Origin: Bacteroidia bacterium
Lineage (GTDB): Bacteria > Bacteroidota > Bacteroidia > J057
Length of the DNA stretch: 64,000 nt
Assembly: GCA_041391665.1 (NCBI GenBank)
Contig: JAWKNO010000003.1
Location: forward strand, 434,001 to 498,000
Reading direction: 5' to 3'
The translations under genes were made by a program, and so were the position numbers. A model generated the notes under the pieces. The model did no database searches, was not told where the DNA came from, and saw only the letters and a list, made by a program, of their open reading frames with translations. Below, one piece after another: positions 16,978 to 24,786 of this stretch (the first letter of the stretch is position 1; every line of letters starts with the position of its first letter).

Positions 16978-17955
16978 ATGTTGATTACTAGGCTTGTTTC
17001 AAATGAACAGGTTAGAAGAGGACAACTGATAAACCAGCAAGCCCAATGGGAATTTGAGCAATACATGGAGTATTGGAGGTTTCTTACCCAAGATGAACTT
17101 AGACAAAGGGAATATGAAAGAAGAATCACAGAACACATCCTTAGAAATCAATTGCAAAAAGATTTACAAACCGAATTAGATATCAAAAGATTAAGATTTC
17201 AGAAATATGGGTCCTCATACTCATCTACAGAATGGCTCAAGGCACAAGGATACAGCAGAAGTAGCCGACATTTGTTTGTTGTCTTTAGTGTTCATTTTAA
17301 TGATTCGACCATACCTAATCCAATGTATTTCTTGAAAGATAGGTTAAAAGAGCAGAACAAAGACTTTGAACAGAAAAAATCACTATTAATTCTTGATACG
17401 GCTGAAGGGTTTGGTACGAGCTCTGAAGCTGCAATGTTTTATAATAGAGAATTTATTTTTAAACCCGCTATTATTGTTTACGGACTTCTCTCTGGAAACT
17501 ACCTCAGATTTTATGCAACGTTTGGCGGTGTTCTTGAAAATCAGGTCAAAATAGAATACGTTAATGATGATGATATTCAAATAAGTATAGAACCTGAAAA
17601 TATTACCTTAGGAGAAATTCCGATAAGCATAATAGAGAAGATATCCTCAGCTTCAAACGAGTTGCAAAAGGGGAAAGAAAAAACCGACAGTGTTGTTGAC
17701 TACGTCATTAACTCTCAACTCCAGTTACTAATTGATTATGCATTAATTTGGATTACCAATAAAGAAAACAAAATTTGGGATAATGTAAGGAGCAAGAAAA
17801 AAAATCGAATAAAAGAAATATCAGATGAAGTGCCAGAACTTGGAGAAAAATTAAAAGAATTTGACGAATTAATAAATCGTCGAAGCATTGAAATTGAAAA
17901 AATAAGTCGCTCTCGTACATACAAGGATGACAAAAACAGTAATCCTTTCTTATAA
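16873..17955 (+). CDS. Coiled-coil protein with N-terminal MNxDL heptad repeats, unknown function
   Basis: 360 residues, no signal peptide. Residues 1-35 are five 7-residue units of the form MNxDLxx (Met and Leu in heptad positions), so the protein likely begins with an oligomerising coiled coil. A charged helical stretch to about residue 115 (many Gln, Glu and Arg) is followed by a globular domain with strands such as HLFVVFSVHFND and KSLLILDTAEGFG. The C-terminal 100 residues are again helical and charged. It is second in the cassette, 20 bp ahead of the GTPase gene. No known family was recognised. It could be the scaffold or effector of the GTPase. Confidence 0.75.
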   Translation: MNDDLDSMNGDLANMNSDLVSMNGDFVGMNDNLVDMLITRLVSNEQVRRGQLINQQAQWEFEQYMEYWRFLTQDELRQREYERRITEHILRNQLQKDLQTELDIKRLRFQKYGSSYSSTEWLKAQGYSRSSRHLFVVFSVHFNDSTIPNPMYFLKDRLKEQNKDFEQKKSLLILDTAEGFGTSSEAAMFYNREFIFKPAIIVYGLLSGNYLRFYATFGGVLENQVKIEYVNDDDIQISIEPENITLGEIPISIIEKISSASNELQKGKEKTDSVVDYVINSQLQLLIDYALIWITNKENKIWDNVRSKKKNRIKEISDEVPELGEKLKEFDELINRRSIEIEKISRSRTYKDDKNSNPFL

Positions 17956-17975
17956 ACTCAAGAAAAACAAAATCA

Positions 17976-19016
17976 ATGAATTCATTTAAAATAACAATAC
18001 TTGGTGCTCAAAACTCTGGAAAAACTTGTTACATGTATGCGATGTATAAAATAATGAGTGAAGGCAGAGACGGATTCACTTTTACAGCATGTCAGCCATA
18101 TTCATTAGAACTGGATAAAGATGCTCATAATGAGCTACTTAAAGGATGGCAAATAATTTCTCAAAAAAAAGAATGGGTGCCAGGTACAATTGGCTCGGGC
18201 AAGAACTATAATTTTTCATTTAATTATGCTGGGAAAAGTTTAATTAGTTTTGAGTACTTAGATTACAGAGGATCTGCCTTAAAAGACGGAAAAGATTCAA
18301 AAGATTACCAAACTTTGTTATCAAATCTTTCTAATTCGCAAGTAATAATGTGGTGTGTTCCAGGTCAGTATTGGAAAGACCAGGATGAGGACGAATACTC
18401 TAATATTGATTTGGAAATTTCAAATATCAATGCACTTCTTGCAGATTTAAAAAGTAAGAGAGACAAAGATAAGAAGCCTGTTCCTCCCGTAATTCTTCTT
18501 ATTACAAAATATGACCAATGCAAGAATGTACCAAGTGATAATCTGCAAAGATTAATAAAGTCAAAACTGAACATCTTATTTACCAAAGAAGGGGATTGGC
18601 TTGTTACTATTATGAAATCTACTCTCGGTTTTGATTTGTCGGAATTTGATAATGATTTAGAAAAAGCCACAATTAAGCCAAAATGGATTATGGAACCAAT
18701 AGCCTTTGCCATTTACTTTGTATTTGAACAACTGAAAAAAGCGTTTTCTGAAGATATTAGTTATCATAGTAGGGAGGCAGATCGTTACAAAGGCAGTTTT
18801 CTTGGCATAAAAGATTGGTGGTTTTCAGAAGAAATAGAACACCATGAATTAAGAGAGAAAAAAGCATCAGATGAAATTGATTTCATCAAAAAATACGCAC
18901 CCCTTGTAAAAGAAACTTTTTTCCCCAAAGATTCTGCGTATTTCTACTTCAAAGGCAAAAAATTAAAATTAGAACAATTGGAGTCTTTAATTTCTGGCAA
19001 TAAAACAGATATGTGA
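17976..19016 (+). CDS. P-loop GTPase-like protein, centre of the AT-rich cassette
   Basis: 346 residues. The GTPase signatures are all present in order: G1/Walker A ILGAQNSGKTCYMYAMY (residues about 8-24), a G3-like FEYLDYRGSALKDG with DxxG, and G4 LLITKYDQCKN with TKxD. The C-terminal 150 residues are mostly helical and charged, with one hydrophobic stretch (IMEPIAFAIYFVFEQL). The motifs fit the TRAFAC-type GTPases described computationally in prokaryotic conflict systems (the double-GTPase group), but only one G domain is evident. It sits between the coiled-coil gene and the membrane-anchored partner, spaced 20 and 28 bp. A switch that gates an effector is a reasonable inference. Confidence 0.8.
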   Translation: MNSFKITILGAQNSGKTCYMYAMYKIMSEGRDGFTFTACQPYSLELDKDAHNELLKGWQIISQKKEWVPGTIGSGKNYNFSFNYAGKSLISFEYLDYRGSALKDGKDSKDYQTLLSNLSNSQVIMWCVPGQYWKDQDEDEYSNIDLEISNINALLADLKSKRDKDKKPVPPVILLITKYDQCKNVPSDNLQRLIKSKLNILFTKEGDWLVTIMKSTLGFDLSEFDNDLEKATIKPKWIMEPIAFAIYFVFEQLKKAFSEDISYHSREADRYKGSFLGIKDWWFSEEIEHHELREKKASDEIDFIKKYAPLVKETFFPKDSAYFYFKGKKLKLEQLESLISGNKTDM

Positions 19017-19044
19017 AAAATTTGTTAATCTAAAAAATATAACA

Positions 19045-20091
19045 ATGTCGCAGCCCAAAAAAATTAACGCAGCTCCATTCGTGTTGAGTAGAACAAACTC
19101 AATCGATTATAGAATTTTATCAATGCCAAATTCATTGAAGTCAACCGCCAATGATATCAGGCAATTAATTGAAATAAATTTTTTAAGCTCTCCAAACAGC
19201 CTTTACGATGAAGAGACTCAATTTCGTTGGACTATTTTTCAATTCAATAAAGTTTTATTTATTGGGTTAGTTGGACTTGCTCATAATATCTCAGATGTTA
19301 ACAACCGGTGTAACGAGGGGACAAGACCCTTCTATGTTTATTTGGGGTATGTTATCGAGAATGTGTCAAATGAAAGCGTAATCGAATATTTTCCATTTTC
19401 TGTTGACACATTCAGGAATTTATACTTGTATATTAATTCGAAGTGGGACGAAGTAGTTGAATCAGAACCTTATTCGTCAGAAACCATAATTTTAGAATCT
19501 AAACCAATTAGTACCATTGAACAAATAAAAATTAGGATTGAAGAAGACTGGACTCTCATATATCCCGACAGTAAAATGGAGGCTATTTGGCAAAATATAT
19601 TGAGTAATCCCCCTGAAAATAATTTTATTGTATGTTTGGGAATGGCTACGGAAGAGGATGCGCTTCAATCTACTATGGCTACGAAAGAGGATGTGCTTCA
19701 ATCTACTATAAATATTGCTACTATTCCCGCGAAAAACTATCATTACGAAGAAATACCATATGCCTTTAAAAAAATAAAAAAAGAAGAACTGCCAGAAGAA
19801 GCTAAACCTATTATTGAGGAGAAATTAGATAAATTTCCAGAAAAAAGAGTGTTTGAAAAAGCAAAAGAAAAGACTGTAGCTTTTTTAGGTTTCGGAACTG
19901 TAATAACTCTCGCTGGTGCTATATTGAAATCAGTTTACATAGTTGTCATCGGAGGCTCAATTATAGTAATAGGAGGTTCTTTAACTGCAATAGATAACTT
20001 CCTAAAAAAAGATAAAGAAGAAGAAAAACACCGCCCCAAAAAGCGCCCAAATCATAAAGATAAGCCTCCTCCTCCTGATTTAGGTGAATAG
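19045..20091 (+). CDS. Membrane-anchored GTPase-cassette partner, unknown domain
   Basis: 348 residues. An N-terminal globular domain of about 230 residues contains SMPNSLKSTANDIRQLIE, FIGLVGLAHNISDVNNR and TRPFYVYLGYVI, which look conserved but match no domain I can name. A charged linker follows, then two adjacent hydrophobic segments at about 278-318 (VAFLGFGTVITLAGAIL and YIVVIGGSIIVIGGSLTA). The protein ends in a Lys/Pro-rich cytoplasmic tail. Known GTPase-associated proteins of conflict systems pair a conserved N-domain with membrane or other effector parts, so a membrane-targeting role is possible. It is the last gene of the cassette; a structured element follows it. Confidence 0.75.
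   Translation: MSQPKKINAAPFVLSRTNSIDYRILSMPNSLKSTANDIRQLIEINFLSSPNSLYDEETQFRWTIFQFNKVLFIGLVGLAHNISDVNNRCNEGTRPFYVYLGYVIENVSNESVIEYFPFSVDTFRNLYLYINSKWDEVVESEPYSSETIILESKPISTIEQIKIRIEEDWTLIYPDSKMEAIWQNILSNPPENNFIVCLGMATEEDALQSTMATKEDVLQSTINIATIPAKNYHYEEIPYAFKKIKKEELPEEAKPIIEEKLDKFPEKRVFEKAKEKTVAFLGFGTVITLAGAILKSVYIVVIGGSIIVIGGSLTAIDNFLKKDKEEEKHRPKKRPNHKDKPPPPDLGE
19642..19707 (+). repeat. Two 33-bp tandem copies in the linker
   Basis: Copies at 19642-19674 and 19675-19707 differ at two bases and encode MATEEDALQST and MATKEDVLQST. The duplication is in frame and lies in the linker before the membrane segments, so it is probably recent and tolerated. Confidence 0.9.
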
Positions 20092-20107
20092 CAAATAGGA
20101 CGCAATT

Positions 20108-20294
20108 CAAATTGTCGCGGTGAACGGAAAGGTTCCTCCTCCTTAGGTCGTCGAGTCTGAAAGGACTCCTTCGGAGATGACGGTTTGTCATGAGAAAAAC
20201 CGCTTCTCCGGCCGGAGAAGAGCGTTTCTGGTAGGATGCCACCTCACCCTGACGACCAACGGAAGGAAGGGTCTATTGCTTTTGCGACAATTTG
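20108..20294. mobile_element. MITE-like structured intergenic element
   Basis: Terminal 11-bp inverted repeats CAAATTGTCGC (20108-20118) and its complement (20284-20294) bound 187 bp with several internal hairpins: GAGTC/GACTC, CTCC/GGAG, ATGAC/GTCAT, and a perfect 18-bp palindrome CTTCTCCGGCCGGAGAAG at 20203-20220. It has no coding frame. Such a small, palindrome-rich, TIR-bounded unit is what a non-autonomous mobile element or REP-type repeat looks like. A target-site duplication was not evident. Confidence 0.55.
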
Positions 20295-20639
20295 GTTTGC
20301 TCCCAATTATACCTTAACATGAAATTCTCCAAAGAGTTCAGGTCATTTCGGAGAACAGGAAAATGCCTTTCATGTAAAAAATTCCATCTGATCCTTTCTT
20401 CCACTTTTCTACTGAGCGGGAAGTGGTTTGCGGAAAAGCGAAAAAAGGTAATCTCCTATTTCTATTACAAGCACTATGTGGAATTCCGACAGACAGTGCT
20501 GGATTTTTTCCGCATTCCTCTTTCCAGCAAGTATAACTGCTCCGCAATCTGCTAATACTCATACCTGTAACCGTTATAAGCAACAAATAAAACCATGCCT
20601 CTTGTTGAGGAGAGTATAAATGAAATCAAATTTATCCTA

Positions 20640-22634
20640 ATGAAACAGTTTACACCAAGCTTCATACGAGCACTCTTACTATTAACGCTAACTGCCCTGC
20701 TATGCCGACACTCTGCTCAGGCACAAAACTGGAGCGAAATCATCAAAGTCACCGCTTCCGACCGGGAAAGTGAGGATCGGTTCGGCTACTCGGTAGCCAT
20801 CTCCGGGGACTACGCCATAGTAGGGGCTTATGAAGAAGATGAAGACGCCTTGGGCGGGAACACCCTTGACGGTGCCGGTTCGGCCTACCTCTTTCACAAC
20901 CAGGCCGGAACCTGGACCCAGGTGCAAAAGATTGTCGCCTCCGATCGGGATGCTGGGGATCGGTTCGGCTACTCGGTAGCTATCTCCGGTGACTATGCTG
21001 TGGTAGGGGCTTATAATGAAGATGAAGACGCCTTGGGCGGGAATTCCCAAACCAGTGCCGGTTCGGCCTATATCTTTCACAACCAGGCCGGTACCTGGAC
21101 CCAGATGCAAAAGATTGTCGCCCCCGACCGAAAGGCTTTTGATTGGTTCGGCTACTCGGTAGCCATCTCGGGGGACTATGCCGTGGTGGGGGCTCAAAGA
21201 GAAGGTGATGACATCTTGAGTGGTAGTGCTATACTCAGTTCCGGTTCGGCCTACATCTTCTATAACCAGGCCGGAACCTGGACCCAGGTGCAAAAAATTG
21301 TCGCATCCGATCGGGCACCTTCAGATTTCTTCGGCTACTCGGTAGCCATCTCCGGGGACTATGTTGTGGTAGGGGCTGATAGCGAAGATGAAGATGCTTC
21401 TGGCGGGAATACCCTTGACCGTGCCGGTTCGGCATACCTCTTTTACAACCAGGCCGGGACCTGGACCCAGGTGCAAAAGATTGTCGCCTCCGATCGGGAA
21501 ACTACAGATTTTTTCGGATCCTCGGTAGCCATCTCCGGGGACTATGTCTTGGTAGGGGCTTATAACGAAGATCAAGATGCCTTGGGCGGGAACACCCTTG
21601 ACGGTGCCGGTTCGGCCTACCTCTTTCACAACCAGGCCGGAACCTGGACCCAGGTGCAAAAGATTGTCGCCTCCGATCGGGATGCTTTTGATTCTTTCGG
21701 ATCCTCGGTAGCCATCTCCGGAGACTATGCCCTGGTAGGGGCTCCCCGGAAAGATGAATACACCTCGGGCGGGAATTCTCTCCCCAGTGCTGGATCAGCC
21801 TACATCTTTCACAACCAGGTCGGGATATGGACCCAGGTGCAAAAGATTAATGCCTCCGACCTAAACACTGAGGATCGGTTCGGCATCTCAGTAGCTATCT
21901 CCGGGGACTATGCCTTGGTGGGAGCTCATCGGGAAGATGAAGACGCCTCGGGCGGGAATTCCTTATCCAATTCCGGTTCGGCTTATTTTTGGGGGAAGTC
22001 CTGTACCAATACTGCCGGAACAGACCTCCAAACTGCTTGCGACAGCTACACCTGGATTGATGGTAATACCTATACGGCATCCAATAACACAGCTACACAT
22101 ACACTAATCAATGCCGCAGGATGCGACAGTCTGGTAACGTTAGATTTGACAATAAACACAATAGATGTAAATGTAACCGACAGTAGCCCTACTCTGACAG
22201 CCAATGCTTTGGGAGCTACTTATCAGTGGCTGGATTGCGACAACGGCTATGCTGCTATTGCAGGAGCAACTAACCAATCCTTCCTCGCTACGGCTGATGG
22301 GAATTACGCTGTGGCGGTAACAGCCAATAATTGTACAGATACTTCGGCTTGTTACTCAGTAGTAATCACGGGCATTGTCGAAAATGGAAATACTGCTTTT
22401 GCCTCAGTTTATCCGAATCCAACCTCAGGCATACTAACCATTGACCTTGGCAACACGCCTCTCACGGGAGGCATCACCATAGAGTTGACCGATATGCTTG
22501 GCAGGGTGGTTATCCGAGATCAGGTATCTGTGCCTCATATTGAGGTGGACTTACGTAAGGAGGAAAATGGGGTGTATGTCATTCGCATTATAACTGAAGC
22601 AGGCGCACATGCCTTACGCGTGATTAAGCAGTAA
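20640..22634 (+). CDS. Secreted FG-GAP repeat (beta-propeller) protein with T9SS sorting domain
   Basis: 664 residues from ATG 20640, chosen because it gives a clean signal peptide ending LLCRHSAQAQ; the frame is open a little further upstream. Residues 48-453 are seven units of 61 residues, each with FGYSVAISGDYAVVGA, a Ca-binding-like acidic loop (EDEDALGG) and GSAYLFHNQAGTWTQVQK. Seven such units should close a seven-bladed propeller. A short domain with TWIDGNTYTASNNTATHTL and AGCDSLVTLDLTIN follows, typical of Bacteroidota surface proteins. The end is a T9SS type A domain (VYPNPTSGILTIDLG ... GVYVIRII). It is likely a surface adhesin or binding protein; the ligand is unknown. Confidence 0.9.
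   Translation: MKQFTPSFIRALLLLTLTALLCRHSAQAQNWSEIIKVTASDRESEDRFGYSVAISGDYAIVGAYEEDEDALGGNTLDGAGSAYLFHNQAGTWTQVQKIVASDRDAGDRFGYSVAISGDYAVVGAYNEDEDALGGNSQTSAGSAYIFHNQAGTWTQMQKIVAPDRKAFDWFGYSVAISGDYAVVGAQREGDDILSGSAILSSGSAYIFYNQAGTWTQVQKIVASDRAPSDFFGYSVAISGDYVVVGADSEDEDASGGNTLDRAGSAYLFYNQAGTWTQVQKIVASDRETTDFFGSSVAISGDYVLVGAYNEDQDALGGNTLDGAGSAYLFHNQAGTWTQVQKIVASDRDAFDSFGSSVAISGDYALVGAPRKDEYTSGGNSLPSAGSAYIFHNQVGIWTQVQKINASDLNTEDRFGISVAISGDYALVGAHREDEDASGGNSLSNSGSAYFWGKSCTNTAGTDLQTACDSYTWIDGNTYTASNNTATHTLINAAGCDSLVTLDLTINTIDVNVTDSSPTLTANALGATYQWLDCDNGYAAIAGATNQSFLATADGNYAVAVTANNCTDTSACYSVVITGIVENGNTAFASVYPNPTSGILTIDLGNTPLTGGITIELTDMLGRVVIRDQVSVPHIEVDLRKEENGVYVIRIITEAGAHALRVIKQ
20781..21996 (+). repeat. 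Seven 183-bp direct repeats (FG-GAP blades)
   Basis: Units start at 20781, 20964 and so on every 183 bp up to 21879, with the seventh shortened. DNA identity between units is very high in the conserved halves and low in the loop after each acidic motif. This pattern shows recent amplification or gene conversion inside one propeller, and makes the locus prone to unit loss or assembly errors. Confidence 0.9.
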
Positions 22635-22753
22635 ACAATCACCATTAAAACCAAATTAAGTAGAGAACCAGATGGGATTCATGCATAAAAACCTGCGAGT
22701 TATAAACTGAGTTTTTTTAACCACGAAAGGGGAATCAAAAAAGTAAAGTCTGG

Positions 22754-24577
22754 TTAACCCCTCACCACATTCAATACCACCATCTGCGTCAGCAGCCCTC
22801 CCGCTGATTGCCTGCCCGATATGGGAAATCGCATGGATTTTCCTTCCCTGATAACGTCCAGTACAACCTGGGCCTTGTCTGATTTGCCAAGGATAGATGA
22901 AATTTCGGAAGGCTCATTTACCCTGATGCCATCCAGAGCAACGATGACATCCCCGACTTTTATGCCTGATTTTTCGAGGTTTCCACCTTCGTCTGTACCC
23001 AATACCATAATCCCCAGACTGCCCTGATAGGTTGCCGGGTTTTCAATCCTGTAGATGGAAACACGGGCATATAACTGCTGAAGCGGGCTCAATTCTGTGT
23101 TTTTCAACGCCTGTCGAAAATAATAAGCCGATGCCTGTCCATCACATTCGATAAACGAAAAGGCCGCTCTCTCAAACAACTCCGCCGGATCTGTAATGCT
23201 GTTGTCTAAAGTCTGTTTTTTCAGGTTTTCATACTCTCCCTCCGTAAGGCTGTCAGGTAGTCCGGTAAGTTTGCGCAGGTAAACCAGGTAGGGATCGGTG
23301 ATCTGTCGTTTGATTTCGCGTTTTTGGGCATCTTCCATTATTCCGGTTTCTCTACTTAGCAATTCTGTTTTCTGCTGGTAAAGGGTAGAGAGAACCTGAT
23401 TCCATTCCTGAAACGTAAGTTTACCCTCTGGAAGTGGCAGGTCGAGCTGAAGTGCGCGGAACTGATCTTCAGGGAAACCGGGATCCGCTTCGGGCAACTG
23501 GATGTACTTCAGGGTAGCTTCAACCAATGCCCGTTTACCTTCCACGATTTTCATGTCCCGGAAATATTTTGCCCTCGCGGCTCTTTCTGTGTCGCTGATA
23601 TGATCCAATCGCTGGAGATACAGCAATTGGTCCTGATACTCCGAGATTTGCATGTCAATGTCCTCGAAAAACCGATAGACAAAATCAACGCCTTCCTTGA
23701 CTTTAGGCTGAAAAACCAGATCTTTATTCAGCACTTCGTACTGTCGGCGGTTGATAGGCCACTTTCTTCGGTACATTTGGATATTTTCCTCGTACTGGCG
23801 AAAGCTATGAAGTGCACGCTGCTGAAAGCCTTCTTCAATTTCATTGATTTTTTTGGTGCCCCAATATGGCGCTGGATTATCTTCTTCCAACATCCAAAGC
23901 AGGGAACTATAGTTAGAGAAGAGATTCTTCATTTCTTCATGGATAGAGTTCCATGCACCCTGAAAATGCTCATCGGCTCCTGGATTAATAATAAGATCTC
24001 TACCAGAATTATATTGGTTTCCAATATAAGTGCTCCCCCCCACAAACAACCCGATTACCAGCCCTATCAGACCTGTTCTCTTTTGATTTGAAGCAAATCG
24101 CCGAACGCTGGACCATAAAGTTCCTGACCTCCTGGAAACCGGATTTCCACGGACAATGGACACGATTTTTTCTACAATTTCTTCTGTTGGTAGTTCCGAG
24201 GAAATGGCAAACCGGTCTGCCATCATGGGTGAAGATTTTCTTACTTCACTTTCTGTTACGCCATGCCAGATAGGAATAATTCTGGACTGACCTACCGTTT
24301 CAACTCCGTAAAATGCCGCATATTCATCTCTCGTCCATTTATGCTCTAAATAGGCTAGACTGATAATCGCCACACAATATGCTGACCGAGAAATAGCTGC
24401 ATCAATCTCCCCCATTAGCTTATTCCCAGGTTTTAGTTTATATCCTGAATACCAAACCTTTAGGTCAGTTTGTGATAATGCCTCTACAAATGCTTCTGTA
24501 AAATGCTGCTTATCTTCTACTGCGTGAGAGATAAATACATCGAACTCAAATTTCTCTTCCCGAAACGGATTTTTCAT
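22754..24577 (-). CDS. Membrane TIR-domain protein with C-terminal PDZ domain
   Basis: 607 residues from ATG 24577, where TIR similarity begins; the upstream open 22 codons look non-coding. Residues 10-145 form a TIR domain: FEFDVFISHAVEDKQHF, LKVWYSGYKLKPGNKL, and KWTRDEYAAF, where Glu85 is at the place of the catalytic Glu of NADase-type TIRs. A basic stretch and one membrane helix follow at about 168-188. Some 330 helical residues come next, and then a PDZ domain (about 525-600, GIMVLGTDEGGNLEKSGIK, GDVIVALDGIRVN). The positive-inside rule puts the TIR in the cytoplasm and the PDZ in the periplasm. It stands alone, divergent from the GH81 gene. A defence or stress NADase is likely but untested. 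Confidence 0.88.
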   Translation of the reverse strand: MKNPFREEKFEFDVFISHAVEDKQHFTEAFVEALSQTDLKVWYSGYKLKPGNKLMGEIDAAISRSAYCVAIISLAYLEHKWTRDEYAAFYGVETVGQSRIIPIWHGVTESEVRKSSPMMADRFAISSELPTEEIVEKIVSIVRGNPVSRRSGTLWSSVRRFASNQKRTGLIGLVIGLFVGGSTYIGNQYNSGRDLIINPGADEHFQGAWNSIHEEMKNLFSNYSSLLWMLEEDNPAPYWGTKKINEIEEGFQQRALHSFRQYEENIQMYRRKWPINRRQYEVLNKDLVFQPKVKEGVDFVYRFFEDIDMQISEYQDQLLYLQRLDHISDTERAARAKYFRDMKIVEGKRALVEATLKYIQLPEADPGFPEDQFRALQLDLPLPEGKLTFQEWNQVLSTLYQQKTELLSRETGIMEDAQKREIKRQITDPYLVYLRKLTGLPDSLTEGEYENLKKQTLDNSITDPAELFERAAFSFIECDGQASAYYFRQALKNTELSPLQQLYARVSIYRIENPATYQGSLGIMVLGTDEGGNLEKSGIKVGDVIVALDGIRVNEPSEISSILGKSDKAQVVLDVIREGKSMRFPISGRQSAGGLLTQMVVLNVVRG

Positions 24578-24684
24578 ATTAATAAAGACTTTCTCAAAGC
24601 AGAAGATGCTTCTAAAAATAGTTTTTTTTGAGAAAACAGCCAAAGCCCAACCAGCTACCTACAACAAAAAATGCGATCCCGCTA

Positions 24685-24707
24685 ACAGAATTGATTATCT
24701 TTACCTG
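24685..24707 (+). promoter_or_regulatory. Promoter-like box shared with 12048-12070
   Basis: This copy of the 23-bp stretch containing TGATTATCTTTACCTG lies 79 bp ahead of the GH81 start codon, in the divergent gap with the TIR gene. TATCTTTA resembles a -7 box. One base differs from the copy at 12048-12070. Function is inferred from position. Confidence 0.4.
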
Positions 24708-24786
24708 ATACGGTTGAACAACAGGCTCTGATAACCGTTAACTATTTCCTGTCTCATTCCTATTACTTATCGCTTAAAAATACAAA

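Noticed and set aside
20292..20555. An 87-codon frame between the MITE-like element and the propeller gene
   Set aside because: It would need a non-ATG start inside the element, has no domain, and resembles random translation of AT-rich DNA.
20781..21996. Regular 183-bp repeats considered as a non-coding array
   Set aside because: They are in frame throughout and encode FG-GAP blades between a signal peptide and a T9SS domain.
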